This document shows, in pieces, positions 10,038-21,643 of a stretch of 64,000 nt of DNA (the stretch's first letter is position 1; the number at the start of each line of letters is the position of its first letter). The stretch covers positions 1,798,001-1,862,000 of the forward strand of contig NZ_LT992502.1 in assembly GCF_900324475.1 (NCBI RefSeq). The letters are read 5' to 3'. Source of the DNA: Enterobacter bugandensis. Its GTDB lineage: Bacteria > Pseudomonadota > Gammaproteobacteria > Enterobacterales > Enterobacteriaceae. The position numbers and the translations under genes were made by a program. A model generated the notes under the pieces. It was given only the letters and a program-made list of their open reading frames with translations, was not told the DNA's origin and did no database searches.

Positions 10038-11072
10038 TTGACACGTCTAACCCTGGCGTTAGATGTCATGGGGGGAGATTTTGGCCCTTCCGTGACAGTG
10101 CCTGCAGCATTGCAGGCACTGAATTCTAATTCGCAACTCACACTTCTTTTAGTCGGCAATCCCGACACAATCACGCCATTACTTGCAAAAGCTGACTTTG
10201 AACAACGTTCGCGTCTGCAGATTATTCCTGCGCAGTCAGTTATTGCCAGTGATGCACGCCCCTCACAGGCGATTCGTAATAGCCGTGGCAGCTCTATGCG
10301 CATGGCGCTGGAGCTGGTAAAAGAAGGACGAGCGCAGGCTTGCGTCAGCGCCGGCAATACCGGTGCGCTGATGGGGCTGTCGAAATTACTGCTCAAGCCG
10401 ATTGAGGGCATTGAGCGCCCGGCGCTGGTGACGGTGTTACCGCATCAGCAGAAGGGGAAAACGGTGGTGCTCGATTTGGGCGCTAACGTGGATTGTGATA
10501 GTACCATGCTGGCTCAGTTCGCCGTGATGGGGTCGGTGCTGGCAGAAGACGTGGTCGGGATCAACAATCCCCGCGTTGCGTTATTGAATATTGGTGAAGA
10601 AGAGACCAAAGGCCTGGACAGCATTCGCGACGCTGCTGAAATGCTCAAACAGGTTCCCTCCATCAACTATATTGGTTATCTCGAAGCCAATGAGTTGCTG
10701 ACGGGAAAAACGGATGTTCTGGTGTGCGATGGCTTCACCGGAAACGTAACGTTGAAGACCATGGAAGGGGTCGTGCGCATGTTCCTTTCTCTGCTGAAAT
10801 CTCAGGGAGAAGGCAAAAAAAGCGCCTGGTGGTTGATTTTATTGAAGCGTTGGTTACAAAAGAGCCTGACGCGGCGATTCAGTCACCTCAACCCCGACCA
10901 GTATAATGGCGCCTGTCTGTTAGGATTGCGCGGCATCGTGATTAAGAGTCATGGCGCCGCCAATCAGCGAGCATTTTCTGTCGCCATTGAACAGGCAGTG
11001 CAGGCGGTGCAGCGACAAGTCCCTCAGCGGATTGCCGCTCGCCTGGAATCTGTATTAGCTAAAAGTGACTGA
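10038..11072 (+). CDS. plsX: Phosphate acyltransferase PlsX
   Basis: Encodes 344 residues from a TTG start. PlsX makes acyl-phosphate from acyl-ACP for phospholipid synthesis at the inner membrane. It starts [18 protein letters not shown], the invariant PlsX N-terminus, and contains the [10 protein letters not shown] and DGFTGNV motifs. The first residues are so conserved that TTG is the credible start, as in E. coli. The C-terminus ends LESVLAKSD, about 12 residues shorter than E. coli PlsX. fabH starts six bases after the stop. Confidence 0.97.
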   Translation: MTRLTLALDVMGGDFGPSVTVPAALQALNSNSQLTLLLVGNPDTITPLLAKADFEQRSRLQIIPAQSVIASDARPSQAIRNSRGSSMRMALELVKEGRAQACVSAGNTGALMGLSKLLLKPIEGIERPALVTVLPHQQKGKTVVLDLGANVDCDSTMLAQFAVMGSVLAEDVVGINNPRVALLNIGEEETKGLDSIRDAAEMLKQVPSINYIGYLEANELLTGKTDVLVCDGFTGNVTLKTMEGVVRMFLSLLKSQGEGKKSAWWLILLKRWLQKSLTRRFSHLNPDQYNGACLLGLRGIVIKSHGAANQRAFSVAIEQAVQAVQRQVPQRIAARLESVLAKSD

Positions 11073-11078
11073 GCGTAC

Positions 11079-12032
11079 ATGTATACGAAGATTTTAGGTA
11101 CCGGCAGCTACCTGCCAAAACAAGTGCGTACCAACGCCGATCTGGAAAAAATGGTAGATACGTCTGACGAGTGGATTGTCACGCGCACAGGTATCCGTGA
11201 ACGTCGTATCGCCGCGCCAGACGAAACCGTGTCCACCATGGGTTACGAAGCCGCACAGCGCGCTATCGAAATGGCGGGTATCGATAAAGAAGAGATTGGC
11301 TTGATCGTGGTTGCCACGACGTCTGCCACGCATGCTTTCCCAAGCGCGGCGTGTCAGGTGCAGAACATGCTCGGTATTAAAGGCTGCCCGGCGTTTGACG
11401 TTGCCGCCGCGTGCGCAGGTTTCACCTACGCGCTGAGCATTGCCGATCAGTATGTTAAATCTGGCTCCGTCAAATATGCGCTGGTTATCGGTGCTGACGT
11501 TTTGGCGCGTACCTGCGATCCAACCGATCGCGGAACGATCATTATTTTCGGTGATGGTGCCGGTGCGGTGCTGCTGGGGCAGTCCGAAGAGCCGGGTATC
11601 ATCTCCACGCATCTGCATGCCGATGGCCGCTACGGCGAGCTGTTAACGCTGCCTAACGCCGATCGCGTTAATCCGGACAGCTCCATCTACCTGACCATGG
11701 CGGGTAACGAGGTGTTCAAGGTGGCGGTGACCGAGCTTGCGCACATTGTCGATGAGACGCTGGAAGCAAATAACCTTGAACGCACCGCGCTCGACTGGCT
11801 GGTGCCGCATCAGGCGAACCTGCGTATCATCAGCGCCACCGCTAAAAAGCTGGGCATGTCGATGGATAACGTTGTGGTGACGCTGGATCGTCACGGCAAC
11901 ACCTCTGCGGCGTCGGTACCGTGCGCATTTGATGAAGCGGTACGCGACGGACGAATCAAACGGGGCCAGCTGGTCTTGCTTGAAGCCTTCGGTGGCGGGT
12001 TCACCTGGGGTTCCGCGCTGGTTCGTTTCTAG
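11079..12032 (+). CDS. fabH: 3-oxoacyl-ACP synthase III FabH
   Basis: Encodes 317 residues, the E. coli length. FabH condenses acetyl-CoA with malonyl-ACP to start type II fatty acid synthesis. The catalytic Cys is residue 112 in AAACAGF, and the His and Asn of the triad are in VPHQANLR and [10 protein letters not shown]. It lies between plsX and fabD, and fabD follows after 15 bases. Confidence 0.98.
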   Translation: MYTKILGTGSYLPKQVRTNADLEKMVDTSDEWIVTRTGIRERRIAAPDETVSTMGYEAAQRAIEMAGIDKEEIGLIVVATTSATHAFPSAACQVQNMLGIKGCPAFDVAAACAGFTYALSIADQYVKSGSVKYALVIGADVLARTCDPTDRGTIIIFGDGAGAVLLGQSEEPGIISTHLHADGRYGELLTLPNADRVNPDSSIYLTMAGNEVFKVAVTELAHIVDETLEANNLERTALDWLVPHQANLRIISATAKKLGMSMDNVVVTLDRHGNTSAASVPCAFDEAVRDGRIKRGQLVLLEAFGGGFTWGSALVRF

Positions 12033-12047
12033 TATAAGGAATAAAAA

Positions 12048-12977
12048 ATGACGCAATTTGCTTTTGTGTTCCCGGGCCAGGGTTCTCAAACCGTTGGGAT
12101 GTTGTCTGAAATGGCAGCAAACTACCCGGTCATTGAAGAGACTTTTCGTGAAGCTTCTGATGCGCTGGGTTATGATCTATGGGCGCTGACCCAACAGGGT
12201 CCGGCCGAAGAGCTGAACAAAACCTGGCAAACTCAGCCAGCGTTGCTGACTGCGTCCGTTGCGCTGTGGCGCGTATGGCAGCAGCAGGGCGGTAAAGCGC
12301 CAGCGCTGCTCGCGGGCCATAGCCTGGGTGAATACTCTGCGCTGGTGTGCGCCGGTGTGATTGCGTTTGCTGACGCGGTGCGCCTGGTAGAACTGCGCGG
12401 TAAATTCATGCAGGAAGCGGTGCCAGAAGGAACGGGTGGCATGTCTGCCATTATTGGTCTGGATGATGCCGCGATTGCAAAAGCGTGTGAAGAATCTGCT
12501 GAAGGGCAGGTGGTTTCTCCGGTTAACTTCAACTCGCCGGGCCAGGTTGTTATTGCTGGTCATAAAGAGGCCGTTGAACGTGCCGGTGCTGCCTGTAAAG
12601 CCGCGGGCGCCAAACGCGCACTGCCGCTGCCGGTCAGCGTACCGTCTCACTGCGCACTGATGAAGCCCGCAGCCGAGAAACTGGCGGCTGAGCTGGAAAA
12701 AATTACCTTTAACGCACCGACGATTTCCGTTGTGAACAACGTCGATGTGAAATGCGAAACCGCGCCGGAGGCTATCCGTGACGCACTGGTTCGCCAGCTC
12801 TATAGCCCGGTACAGTGGACCAAAACCGTTGAGTTTATGGCCTCTCAGGGCGTTGAGCACCTTTATGAAGTCGGTCCTGGTAAAGTCCTCACCGGTCTGA
12901 CGAAACGTATTGTTGACACCCTGACTGCCTCGGCGATTAACGAGCCGGAAGCGATGTCAGCGGCACTCTCGCAATAA
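12048..12977 (+). CDS. fabD: Malonyl CoA-ACP transacylase FabD
   Basis: Encodes 309 residues. It moves the malonyl group from CoA to acyl carrier protein. The GQGSQ oxyanion motif is near residue 10 and the catalytic GHSLGEY has its Ser at residue 92. The second active-site His is expected in the SVPSHCALM segment near 200. It is followed by fabG after 12 bases, consistent with one operon. Confidence 0.98.
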   Translation: MTQFAFVFPGQGSQTVGMLSEMAANYPVIEETFREASDALGYDLWALTQQGPAEELNKTWQTQPALLTASVALWRVWQQQGGKAPALLAGHSLGEYSALVCAGVIAFADAVRLVELRGKFMQEAVPEGTGGMSAIIGLDDAAIAKACEESAEGQVVSPVNFNSPGQVVIAGHKEAVERAGAACKAAGAKRALPLPVSVPSHCALMKPAAEKLAAELEKITFNAPTISVVNNVDVKCETAPEAIRDALVRQLYSPVQWTKTVEFMASQGVEHLYEVGPGKVLTGLTKRIVDTLTASAINEPEAMSAALSQ

Positions 12978-12989
12978 AAGAGGAATACC

Positions 12990-13724
12990 ATGAGTTTTGA
13001 AGGAAAAATTGCCCTGGTTACTGGCGCAAGCCGCGGTATCGGGCGTGCAATTGCTGAAACACTGGTCGCGCGCGGCGCGAAGGTGATTGGTACAGCAACC
13101 AGCGAGAATGGCGCTCAGGCCATCAGCGAGTATCTGGGTGCGAACGGTAAAGGTCTGGTACTGAATGTGACCGAACCTGCATCTATCGAATCTGTTCTGG
13201 AAAATATTCGCGCAGAGTTTGGTGAAGTGGATATTCTGGTCAATAATGCCGGGATCACTCGCGACAACCTGCTGATGCGAATGAAAGATGATGAGTGGAA
13301 CGATATTATCGAAACCAACCTGTCATCTGTATTCCGTCTGTCAAAAGCGGTAATGCGCGCTATGATGAAAAAGCGTCATGGTCGTATTATCACTGTTGGT
13401 TCTGTGGTTGGTACCATGGGAAATGCTGGTCAGGCTAACTACGCTGCGGCGAAAGCAGGTCTGATCGGTTTCAGTAAGTCGCTGGCGCGTGAAGTCGCGT
13501 CCCGCGGGATTACTGTAAACGTTGTTGCTCCGGGCTTTATTGAAACGGACATGACGCGTGCGCTGACTGATGATCAGCGTGCGGGTACGCTGGCGGCAGT
13601 TCCGGCGGGTCGTCTTGGCGACCCTAAAGAAATCGCCAGTGCGGTTGCATTTTTAGCCTCTGACGAAGCGGGTTACATCACTGGTGAGACCCTCCACGTC
13701 AACGGCGGGATGTACATGGTTTAA
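12990..13724 (+). CDS. fabG: 3-oxoacyl-ACP reductase FabG
   Basis: Encodes 244 residues, the standard length. FabG is the NADPH-dependent short-chain reductase for the first reduction of fatty acid elongation. The nucleotide motif TGASRGIG is at about 12-19, NNAG at about 86, and the catalytic YAAAK (Tyr151, Lys155) follows GSVVG. The acpP gene follows after a 154-base spacer with its own promoter. Confidence 0.98.
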   Translation: MSFEGKIALVTGASRGIGRAIAETLVARGAKVIGTATSENGAQAISEYLGANGKGLVLNVTEPASIESVLENIRAEFGEVDILVNNAGITRDNLLMRMKDDEWNDIIETNLSSVFRLSKAVMRAMMKKRHGRIITVGSVVGTMGNAGQANYAAAKAGLIGFSKSLAREVASRGITVNVVAPGFIETDMTRALTDDQRAGTLAAVPAGRLGDPKEIASAVAFLASDEAGYITGETLHVNGGMYMV

Positions 13725-13878
13725 TCACGATCGAAAATATTTGCGTTATTAGGGCAAATGGCCTCAAAATAACGTAAAATCGTGGTAAGACCTGCCGGGA
13801 TTTAGTTGCAAATTTTTCAACATTTTATACACTACGAAAACCATCGCGAAAGCGAGTTTTGATAGGAAATTTAAGAGT
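13725..13878 (+). promoter_or_regulatory. acpP promoter and leader region
   Basis: The 154-base spacer is A+T rich and closely resembles the E. coli acpP upstream region. TTGCAA at about 13807 and TATAC at about 13826 are the best promoter-like elements, though the spacing is short and other pairings are possible. A small CGC-GAAA-GCG hairpin lies in the leader (about 13845). A strong separate promoter for acpP is expected because ACP is made in large amounts. Confidence 0.5.
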
Positions 13879-14115
13879 ATGAGCACTATCGAAGAACGCG
13901 TTAAGAAAATTATCGGCGAACAGCTGGGCGTTAAGCAGGAAGAAGTTGTGAACTCCGCTTCCTTCGTTGAAGACCTGGGCGCAGATTCTCTTGACACCGT
14001 TGAGCTGGTAATGGCTCTGGAAGAAGAGTTTGATACTGAGATTCCGGACGAAGAAGCTGAGAAAATCACCACCGTTCAGGCTGCCATTGATTACATCAAC
14101 GGCCACCAGGCGTAA
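13879..14115 (+). CDS. acpP: Acyl carrier protein
   Basis: Encodes 78 residues, identical in layout to E. coli ACP: small, acidic and four-helical. The phosphopantetheine attachment Ser is residue 37 (counting Met) in [10 protein letters not shown]. It carries growing acyl chains as thioesters for all Fab enzymes and for lipid A and phospholipid synthesis. An intrinsic hairpin after the stop probably limits read-through into fabF. Confidence 0.99.
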   Translation: MSTIEERVKKIIGEQLGVKQEEVVNSASFVEDLGADSLDTVELVMALEEEFDTEIPDEEAEKITTVQAAIDYINGHQA

Positions 14116-14126
14116 GTGAACATCTC

Positions 14127-15448
<1,322 letters not shown>

Positions 15449-15470
15449 GCCTGACTGCCTGAAAGCTATA

Positions 15471-15499
15471 AAAAAAGGTCCGCTTGGCGGGCCTTTTTT
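15471..15499 (+). terminator. Intrinsic terminator after fabF
   Basis: An A-run, a 7-bp G+C-rich stem (15477-15483 with 15487-15493, loop TTG, one G-U pair) and six T form a classic terminator. Confidence 0.88.
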
Positions 15500-15569
15500 A
15501 TTAGGGAAAATCCCCTTGTCCGGCTTTTAACATCCTGCCAGACTGAGCCTCCACGCATAAGGAGCCACC

Positions 15570-16385
15570 ATGTTTTTAATTAATGGCCTTGAGCAAGAAA
15601 CGCTGCCGGCAAGCGACAGGGCAATCCAGTTTGGCGATGGTTGTTTCACCACTGCGCGTATTCTTGACGGTGAGGTGAGCCTGCTTGACGCCCATATCCG
15701 TCGTTTACAAAAAGCCTGCGAGAAATTGCTGATTCCCTTCATGCAGTGGGACATTCTCGAGCGCGAGATGCGCCGGCTGGCGTCAGGTAATACAAACGGC
15801 GTTTTAAAAGTTATTCTTAGCCGCGGCAGCGGCGGGCGAGGGTACAGCGGTTCCGCCTGTCAGCATCCCACGCGTATTCTTTCCGTGTCAGCGTATCCTG
15901 CTCACTATGCGCGCTGGCGTGAGGAGGGGGTAACGCTGACGCTGAGCCCGGTACGGCTGGGGCGAAACCCTATGCTCGCCGGAATAAAACATCTTAACCG
16001 CCTTGAACAGGTGCTTATTCGTACTCATCTTGAACAGACGGACGCCGATGAGGCGCTAGTCCTTGACAGCGAAGGGTTCATTACGGAATGCTGTGCGGCT
16101 AATTTACTCTGGCGGAAGGGCCGTGAGGTCTTCACCCCTTCGCTGGAGCAGGCTGGGGTTAACGGCATCATGCGCCAGTTTTGTTTGCAACAGCTGGCAC
16201 ATGCAGGCTTTCGCGTTGTCGAAGTAAACGCGAAGGAAGAGGCGCTGCTGTCCGCCGATGAAGTTGTGATCTGCAATGCGCTGATGCCTGTTATACCCGT
16301 TCGGGCGTATGGTCAACAGCGCTGGTCTTCGCGAGAGCTCTTTACGTTTTTAGCCCCGATATGTGAGCAAATCAAAAAGTCATGA
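15570..16385 (+). CDS. pabC: Aminodeoxychorismate lyase PabC
   Basis: Encodes 271 residues. PabC is a PLP fold-type IV enzyme that splits 4-amino-4-deoxychorismate into p-aminobenzoate and pyruvate for folate synthesis. The PLP Lys is residue 140 in [11 protein letters not shown], and the [13 protein letters not shown] segment matches the E-(x)-N phosphate-binding region. AAGGAGCC precedes the ATG. Its stop overlaps the mltG start by four bases (ATGA), so translation is coupled. Confidence 0.96.
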   Translation: MFLINGLEQETLPASDRAIQFGDGCFTTARILDGEVSLLDAHIRRLQKACEKLLIPFMQWDILEREMRRLASGNTNGVLKVILSRGSGGRGYSGSACQHPTRILSVSAYPAHYARWREEGVTLTLSPVRLGRNPMLAGIKHLNRLEQVLIRTHLEQTDADEALVLDSEGFITECCAANLLWRKGREVFTPSLEQAGVNGIMRQFCLQQLAHAGFRVVEVNAKEEALLSADEVVICNALMPVIPVRAYGQQRWSSRELFTFLAPICEQIKKS

Positions 16386-17404
16386 AGAAAATGTTGCGCT
16401 TTGTCCTTCTCCTGATTGTTGCGCTGGGTATTGCCGGCGGAGCGGGAGTATGGAAGGTTCGCCAGCTGGCGGACAGTAAAATCCTGATTAAAGACGAGAC
16501 GATTTTTACCCTGAAAGCCGGTACCGGGCGGATGGCGCTGGGCGAGCAGCTTTACGGGGATAAAATCATCAACCGTCCACGCGTGTTCCAGTGGTTATTG
16601 CGTATCGAGCCTGAACTGTCTCACTTCAAGGCTGGTACCTATCGCTTTACGCCCGGCATGACCGTCAGAGAGATGCTGCAGCTGCTTGAAAGCGGTAAAG
16701 AGGCACAGTTCCCGCTGCGCTTTGTTGAAGGGATGCGCTTAAGCGATTACCTCAAGCAGCTGCGTGATGCGCCTTACATCAAGCACACGCTAAAAGACGA
16801 TCGCTATGAGACGGTCGCCGAGGTGCTGAAATTTGAACATCCTGAGTGGGTGGAAGGCTGGTTCTGGCCAGACACCTGGATGTATACGGCGGGCACGACC
16901 GATGTGGCGATTCTTAAACGGGCACACAAAAAGATGGTTGAGGCAGTTGATTCCGCCTGGGAAGGGCGCATGGACGGTCTGCCTTATCAAGATCAAAACC
17001 AGTTTGTGACAATGGCCTCGATCATTGAGAAAGAGACGGCCGTGGCGGCCGAGCGCGACCGGGTCGCGTCGGTATTTATCAACCGCCTGCGCATCGGCAT
17101 GCGTCTGCAAACCGACCCGACCGTTATCTACGGCATGGGCGAGAGCTATGCCGGTAAGATCTCCAGAAAAGATCTGGAGACGCCAACCGCGTATAATACC
17201 TACGTGATTAACGGCTTACCGCCGGGCCCGATAGCCACGCCGAGCGAGGCTTCGCTCAAAGCCGCCGCGCACCCGGCCAAAACACCGTACCTCTATTTTG
17301 TGGCTGATGGAAAAGGGGGACATACCTTTAACACCAACCTTGCCAGCCATAATCGCTCTGTTCAGGACTATCTGAAGGCACTTAAGGAAAAAAATGCGCA
17401 GTAA
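16382..17404 (+). CDS. mltG: Endolytic peptidoglycan transglycosylase MltG
   Basis: Encodes 340 residues (formerly YceG). A single N-terminal membrane anchor (about residues 5-22) places the rest in the periplasm. MltG cleaves nascent glycan strands and is thought to set their length. The YceG catalytic motif ASIIEKET contains Glu218, the expected catalytic residue. The C-terminus has the [13 protein letters not shown] segment typical of the family. It overlaps both pabC (4 bases) and tmk (11 bases). Confidence 0.97.
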   Translation: MKKMLRFVLLLIVALGIAGGAGVWKVRQLADSKILIKDETIFTLKAGTGRMALGEQLYGDKIINRPRVFQWLLRIEPELSHFKAGTYRFTPGMTVREMLQLLESGKEAQFPLRFVEGMRLSDYLKQLRDAPYIKHTLKDDRYETVAEVLKFEHPEWVEGWFWPDTWMYTAGTTDVAILKRAHKKMVEAVDSAWEGRMDGLPYQDQNQFVTMASIIEKETAVAAERDRVASVFINRLRIGMRLQTDPTVIYGMGESYAGKISRKDLETPTAYNTYVINGLPPGPIATPSEASLKAAAHPAKTPYLYFVADGKGGHTFNTNLASHNRSVQDYLKALKEKNAQ

Positions 17405-18035
17405 ATACATTGTCATTGAGGGACTCGAAGGGGCGGGTAAAACCACCGCCCGTAACGTGGTAGTGGATACGCTGAAATCGCTTGGCGTCGCTGACATGGT
17501 CTTTACCCGTGAGCCGGGCGGTACTCAGCTGGCGGAGAAACTGCGCAGTCTGGTGCTGGATATTAAATCCGTTGGCGACGAGGTTATTACTGACAAAGCC
17601 GAAGTGCTGATGTTCTATGCGGCGCGCGTCCAGCTGGTTGAGACCGTGATTAAACCTGCGCTGGCCGACGGCAAGTGGGTGATCGGTGACCGTCACGATC
17701 TGTCGACTCAGGCCTATCAGGGTGGCGGACGCGGTATTGACCAGGCGATGCTGGCAACCCTTCGCGATGCCGTACTGGGGGATTTTCGCCCGGACCTGAC
17801 CCTCTACCTGGATGTGACCCCGGAAGTGGGCCTCAGGCGCGCCCGCGCGCGCGGCGAACTGGACCGCATTGAGCAAGAGTCATTCGATTTCTTTAACCGC
17901 ACGCGCGCGCGCTATCTTGAGCTGGCCGCACGGGACAGCGCAATTCGTACCATTGACGCCACGCAATCTCTGGACGACGTCACGCGCGATATTCAACAGA
18001 CCGTTACGCAGTGGCTACAGGAGCAGCAGGCATGA
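17394..18035 (+). CDS. tmk: Thymidylate kinase
   Basis: Encodes 213 residues. It phosphorylates dTMP to dTDP. The P-loop GLEGAGKTT is at about 10-18, [16 protein letters not shown] carries the DR(Y/H) motif, and the LID region is around [15 protein letters not shown], the enterobacterial form of the enzyme. It begins inside the end of mltG and ends by overlapping holB by four bases (ATGA). Confidence 0.97.
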   Translation: MRSKYIVIEGLEGAGKTTARNVVVDTLKSLGVADMVFTREPGGTQLAEKLRSLVLDIKSVGDEVITDKAEVLMFYAARVQLVETVIKPALADGKWVIGDRHDLSTQAYQGGGRGIDQAMLATLRDAVLGDFRPDLTLYLDVTPEVGLRRARARGELDRIEQESFDFFNRTRARYLELAARDSAIRTIDATQSLDDVTRDIQQTVTQWLQEQQA

Positions 18036-19036
18036 AATGGTATCCATGGTTGCGCCCGCACTTTGAACAGCTGATCGCCAGCTATCAGGCCGGTCGGGGG
18101 CATCATGCGTTACTGATTCAGGCGTTGCCGGGAATGGGGGATGATGCGTTGATCTACGCCATCACTCGTTTTCTGATGTGCCAGCAGCCGGAAGGGCATA
18201 AAAGCTGCGGTAAATGCCGCGGCTGCCAGCTGATGCAGGCTGGCACGCATCCTGACTATTACACGCTTGAGCCTGAGAAGGGCAAAAGCGCGCTTGGCAT
18301 TGATGCCGTGCGTGAAGTCAGCGAGAAACTGTACGAACATGCGCGTCTGGGCGGGGCAAAAGTGGTCTGGCTCAACGACGCTGCGTGGCTTACCGAGGCG
18401 GCGGCGAACGCGCTGCTTAAAACCCTGGAAGAGCCGCCGGAAAAGACGTGGTTTTTCCTTTCCTGCCGGGACCCGGGACGTTTACTGGCGACGCTGCGCA
18501 GCCGTTGTCGTCTTCATCATCTCGCGGTGCCTCAGGAATCGTGGGCGTTGAGCTGGCTTGAGCGAGAGGTGACAACGTCACAAGAGAGTGCGTTGTCTGC
18601 GCTGCGCCTCAGCAGCGGCGCCCCCGCGGCGGCGCTGGCATTACTACAGCCTGACGTCTGGTCGCAGCGAGAAACGCTCTGCCGGGCCGTTGAGGCTTCA
18701 CTTAACAACCAGGACTGGCTGAGTTTACTGCCTGCGCTGAATAGCGATCGGGCCGTCGAGCGTCTGCACTGGCTGGCCTCCTTATTGCTCGATGCGCTAA
18801 AAATCCAGCAAGGAGCTACGCTGCTGACTAACCCGGACGCGTGGCCCCTGGTGAACATGCTGGCGAGCCGCCTTACAGGCGCGTCTCTGCACGCTATCCT
18901 TCATGATGTTTGCGAGAGCCGCGAACAGCTTTTAACCGTGACGGGTCTTAATCGCGAGCTTTTGCTGACCGACCAGTTACTGCGTATTGAACACTACCTG
19001 CAACCGGGCGTTACGCCGCCTGTTTCCCATCTCTGA
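18032..19036 (+). CDS. holB: DNA polymerase III subunit delta'
   Basis: Encodes 334 residues from the ATG overlapping the tmk stop; an in-frame upstream codon would add seven unsupported residues. Delta' is the rigid stator of the clamp loader that loads the beta clamp. The zinc-binding Cys residues are at 50, 59, 62 and 65 (KSCGKCRGC), and the AAA+ sensor-like SCRDP and arginine-finger-like LRSRC segments are present. It lacks a functional P-loop, as is normal for delta'. Confidence 0.97.
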   Translation: MKWYPWLRPHFEQLIASYQAGRGHHALLIQALPGMGDDALIYAITRFLMCQQPEGHKSCGKCRGCQLMQAGTHPDYYTLEPEKGKSALGIDAVREVSEKLYEHARLGGAKVVWLNDAAWLTEAAANALLKTLEEPPEKTWFFLSCRDPGRLLATLRSRCRLHHLAVPQESWALSWLEREVTTSQESALSALRLSSGAPAAALALLQPDVWSQRETLCRAVEASLNNQDWLSLLPALNSDRAVERLHWLASLLLDALKIQQGATLLTNPDAWPLVNMLASRLTGASLHAILHDVCESREQLLTVTGLNRELLLTDQLLRIEHYLQPGVTPPVSHL

Positions 19037-19046
19037 GAGAGACATT

Positions 19047-19841
19047 ATGTTTTTAGTCGACTCACACTGCCATCTTGATGGCCTGGATTATCAATCCCTG
19101 CACAACGACGTGGATGACGTGCTGGCAAAAGCCGCTGCCCGCGATGTGAAATTTTGTCTTGCGGTGGCGACGACGCTGCCGGGGTATCGCTCAATGCGTG
19201 AGCTGGTGGGCGTTCGCGATAACGTGGTGTTCTCCTGCGGCGTTCATCCGCTGAACCAGGATGAAGAGTATGACGTAGAAGAGCTGCGCCGACTGGCAGC
19301 AGAAGCGGGCGTCGTGGCGATGGGTGAAACCGGGCTGGACTATTTTTACACGCCGGAAACGAAAGCGCGCCAGCAGGCGTCTTTCCGCAACCATATTCGC
19401 ATCGGCCGCGAACTGAATAAACCGATCATCGTACATACGCGCGATGCGCGCGCCGATACGCTGGCGATCCTCCGGGAAGAAAACGTGACGGATTGCGGTG
19501 GCGTACTACACTGTTTCACAGAAGACAGAGAAACGGCGGGTAAACTGCTTGATTTGGGGTTTTATATTTCGTTTTCCGGGATCGTGACGTTCCGTAACGC
19601 TGAGCAGCTCCGTGATGCTGCGCGCTATGTCCCGCTCGATCGCATTCTGGTGGAAACAGACTCTCCGTATCTGGCGCCGGTACCGCATCGCGGTAAAGAG
19701 AACCAGCCGGCCATGACGCGAGACGTCGCAGAGTACATGGCCGTGCTTAAAGGCGTCAGTATCGAAGAGCTGGCCCGCGTCACGACGCAAAACTTCTCTG
19801 CGCTGTTCCATATCGACCCCGCCCGCCTGCAATCCGTCTGA
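19047..19841 (+). CDS. ycfH: TatD-family metal-dependent hydrolase YcfH
   Basis: Encodes 264 residues from the ATG at 19047, ten bases after holB. It belongs to the TatD family of TIM-barrel phosphoesterases, often DNases. The metal ligands are DSHCHLD (His7, His9), the GETGLDY motif, HTRDA and a late ETDSPYL. The physiological substrate is not established. It ends the pabC-mltG-tmk-holB-ycfH run. Confidence 0.95.
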   Translation: MFLVDSHCHLDGLDYQSLHNDVDDVLAKAAARDVKFCLAVATTLPGYRSMRELVGVRDNVVFSCGVHPLNQDEEYDVEELRRLAAEAGVVAMGETGLDYFYTPETKARQQASFRNHIRIGRELNKPIIVHTRDARADTLAILREENVTDCGGVLHCFTEDRETAGKLLDLGFYISFSGIVTFRNAEQLRDAARYVPLDRILVETDSPYLAPVPHRGKENQPAMTRDVAEYMAVLKGVSIEELARVTTQNFSALFHIDPARLQSV

Positions 19842-19986
19842 TAAGCCTGTTTTTTTTAGGCTCGTAATTAATAAATAAAACGAGTAAAGTTCACCGCCTC
19901 ATTTGGGGCGGTGACGGTGTTCTTAGAAACATCCAGACATGCTTTTTGTAAATTACTGAAAGTTTTTCGACCGTCTTAAGCTGAAA

Positions 19987-20002
19987 CGTGATAGCCGTCA
20001 AA
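19987..20002 (+). promoter_or_regulatory. CRP site of ptsG
   Basis: CGTGA-6-TCAAA matches the CRP consensus in its strong half. Its centre is about 41 bases upstream of the inferred start, the class II activation position known for E. coli ptsG. Confidence 0.75.
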
Positions 20003-20017
20003 CAAACTCAGAGGGAA

Positions 20018-20041
20018 TTATTTTACTCTGTGTAATAAATA
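20018..20041 (+). promoter_or_regulatory. Mlc operator overlapping the ptsG start
   Basis: TTATTTTACTCTGTGTAATA followed by AATAAA matches the A+T-rich Mlc operator remembered for E. coli ptsG. It covers the -10 element and transcription start, so Mlc binding would block initiation until glucose transport sequesters Mlc at the membrane. Confidence 0.65.
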
Positions 20042-20114
20042 AAGGGCGCTTAGATGTCCTGTCCACGGCACGGTACTCCCCCCGGGCCAATGCGTGAAAG
20101 CGTAAAAAAAGCAC

Positions 20115-20133
20115 AAATACTCAGGAGCACTCT
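20115..20133 (+). promoter_or_regulatory. SgrS small-RNA target in the ptsG leader
   Basis: ATACTCAGGAGCACTC covers the ribosome-binding site and matches the segment that pairs with SgrS under sugar-phosphate stress in E. coli. Its conservation implies that SgrS silencing of ptsG operates here; the sgrS gene itself is outside the window. Confidence 0.75.
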
Positions 20134-20138
20134 CAATT

Positions 20139-21572
20139 ATGTTTAAGAATGCATTTGCTAACCTGCAAAAGGTCGGTAAATCGCTGATGCTGCCAGTATC
20201 CGTACTGCCTATCGCAGGTATCCTGCTGGGTGTCGGTTCTGCTAACTTCAGCTGGCTGCCAGCCGTAGTTTCCCATGTGATGGCTGAAGCAGGCGGTTCC
20301 GTCTTTGCTAACATGCCTCTGATCTTCGCTATCGGTGTGGCGCTGGGCTTCACCAATAACGACGGCGTTTCTGCGCTGGCTGCAGTGGTTGCTTACGGCA
20401 TCATGGTGAAAACCATGGCTGTGGTTGCGCCGCTGGTTCTGCATTTACCTGCAGAAGAGATTGCCGCGAAACACCTGGCAGATACCGGTGTTCTGGGCGG
20501 TATCATCTCCGGTGCGATTGCAGCGTATATGTTCAACCGCTTCTATCGCATCAAGCTGCCTGAGTATCTGGGCTTCTTCGCGGGCAAGCGTTTTGTTCCG
20601 ATCATTTCTGGTCTGGCAGCGATTTTCACTGGCGTGATCCTGTCCTTCATCTGGCCACCAATCGGTTCCGCTATCCAGACCTTCTCTCAGTGGGCTGCTT
20701 ACCAGAACCCGGTTGTCGCGTTCGGTATCTACGGCTTCATCGAGCGTTGCCTGGTGCCATTCGGTCTGCACCACATCTGGAACGTTCCATTCCAGATGCA
20801 GATTGGTGAATTCACCAACGCAGCAGGTCAGGTGTTCCACGGCGATATCCCACGTTACATGGCGGGTGACCCAACTGCAGGTAAACTGTCTGGTGGCTTC
20901 CTGTTCAAAATGTACGGCCTGCCGGCTGCTGCGATTGCAATCTGGCACTCTGCTAAGCCAGAAAACCGTGCAAAAGTGGGCGGTATCATGATCTCTGCAG
21001 CGCTGACCTCGTTCCTGACCGGTATCACCGAGCCGATCGAGTTCTCCTTCATGTTCGTTGCGCCAATCCTGTACATCATCCACGCTGTACTGGCTGGCCT
21101 GGCGTTCCCAATCTGTATCCTGCTGGGTATGCGTGACGGTACGTCCTTCTCTCACGGCCTGATCGACTTTATCGTTCTGTCCGGTAACAGCAGCAAGCTG
21201 TGGCTGTTCCCAATCGTGGGTGCGTGCTACGCCGTTGTTTACTACACCATCTTCCGCGTGCTGATCAAAGCACTGGACCTGAAAACTCCGGGTCGTGAAG
21301 ATGCAACTGAAGACAGCAAAGCAGGCGCGACCAGCGAAATGGCTCCGGCACTGGTTGCTGCGTTCGGCGGTAAAGAGAACATCACTAACCTGGACGCGTG
21401 CATCACTCGTCTGCGTGTGAGCGTTGCCGACGTTGCGAAAGTGGACCAGCCGGGTCTGAAAAAACTGGGTGCAGCGGGCGTGGTTGTTGCAGGTTCGGGC
21501 GTTCAGGCTATCTTCGGTACTAAATCCGATAACCTGAAAACCGAAATGGATGAGTACATCCGCAACAGCTAA
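20139..21572 (+). CDS. ptsG: PTS glucose transporter subunit IIBC
   Basis: Encodes 477 residues, the E. coli length. The IIC domain (about 1-390) has the multi-span glucose channel; the GITEPIEF motif binds sugar. A short linker leads to the IIB domain, whose phosphorylated Cys is residue 421 in [10 protein letters not shown]. It imports and phosphorylates glucose, receiving phosphate from the separate IIA-Glc. Codon use is strongly biased, as expected for a highly expressed gene. Confidence 0.98.
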   Translation: MFKNAFANLQKVGKSLMLPVSVLPIAGILLGVGSANFSWLPAVVSHVMAEAGGSVFANMPLIFAIGVALGFTNNDGVSALAAVVAYGIMVKTMAVVAPLVLHLPAEEIAAKHLADTGVLGGIISGAIAAYMFNRFYRIKLPEYLGFFAGKRFVPIISGLAAIFTGVILSFIWPPIGSAIQTFSQWAAYQNPVVAFGIYGFIERCLVPFGLHHIWNVPFQMQIGEFTNAAGQVFHGDIPRYMAGDPTAGKLSGGFLFKMYGLPAAAIAIWHSAKPENRAKVGGIMISAALTSFLTGITEPIEFSFMFVAPILYIIHAVLAGLAFPICILLGMRDGTSFSHGLIDFIVLSGNSSKLWLFPIVGACYAVVYYTIFRVLIKALDLKTPGREDATEDSKAGATSEMAPALVAAFGGKENITNLDACITRLRVSVADVAKVDQPGLKKLGAAGVVVAGSGVQAIFGTKSDNLKTEMDEYIRNS

Positions 21573-21592
21573 GCTGTGACCTGGGGAGACTA

Positions 21593-21617
21593 AGGCAGCC
21601 GAATGGCTGCCTTTTTT
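21593..21617 (+). terminator. Intrinsic terminator after ptsG
   Basis: An 8-bp stem (21593-21600 with 21605-21612, loop GAAT) runs directly into a T-run. It separates ptsG from the convergent fhuE. Confidence 0.9.
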
Positions 21618-21643
21618 ATTGCTGTGGTTTGTTGTGCCAACAC

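Larger units (their letters stand above)
19842..20138 (+). promoter_or_regulatory. ptsG control region
   Basis: The 297 bases upstream of ptsG hold no gene. They are closely similar to the E. coli region: a T-rich stretch after ycfH, an upstream AACGAGTAAAGTTCACCG segment (about 19880-19897), a CRP site, the -10 TACTCT at 20024-20029 with an expected start near 20036, an Mlc site and the SgrS target. Sites supported individually are listed separately. Confidence 0.8.
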
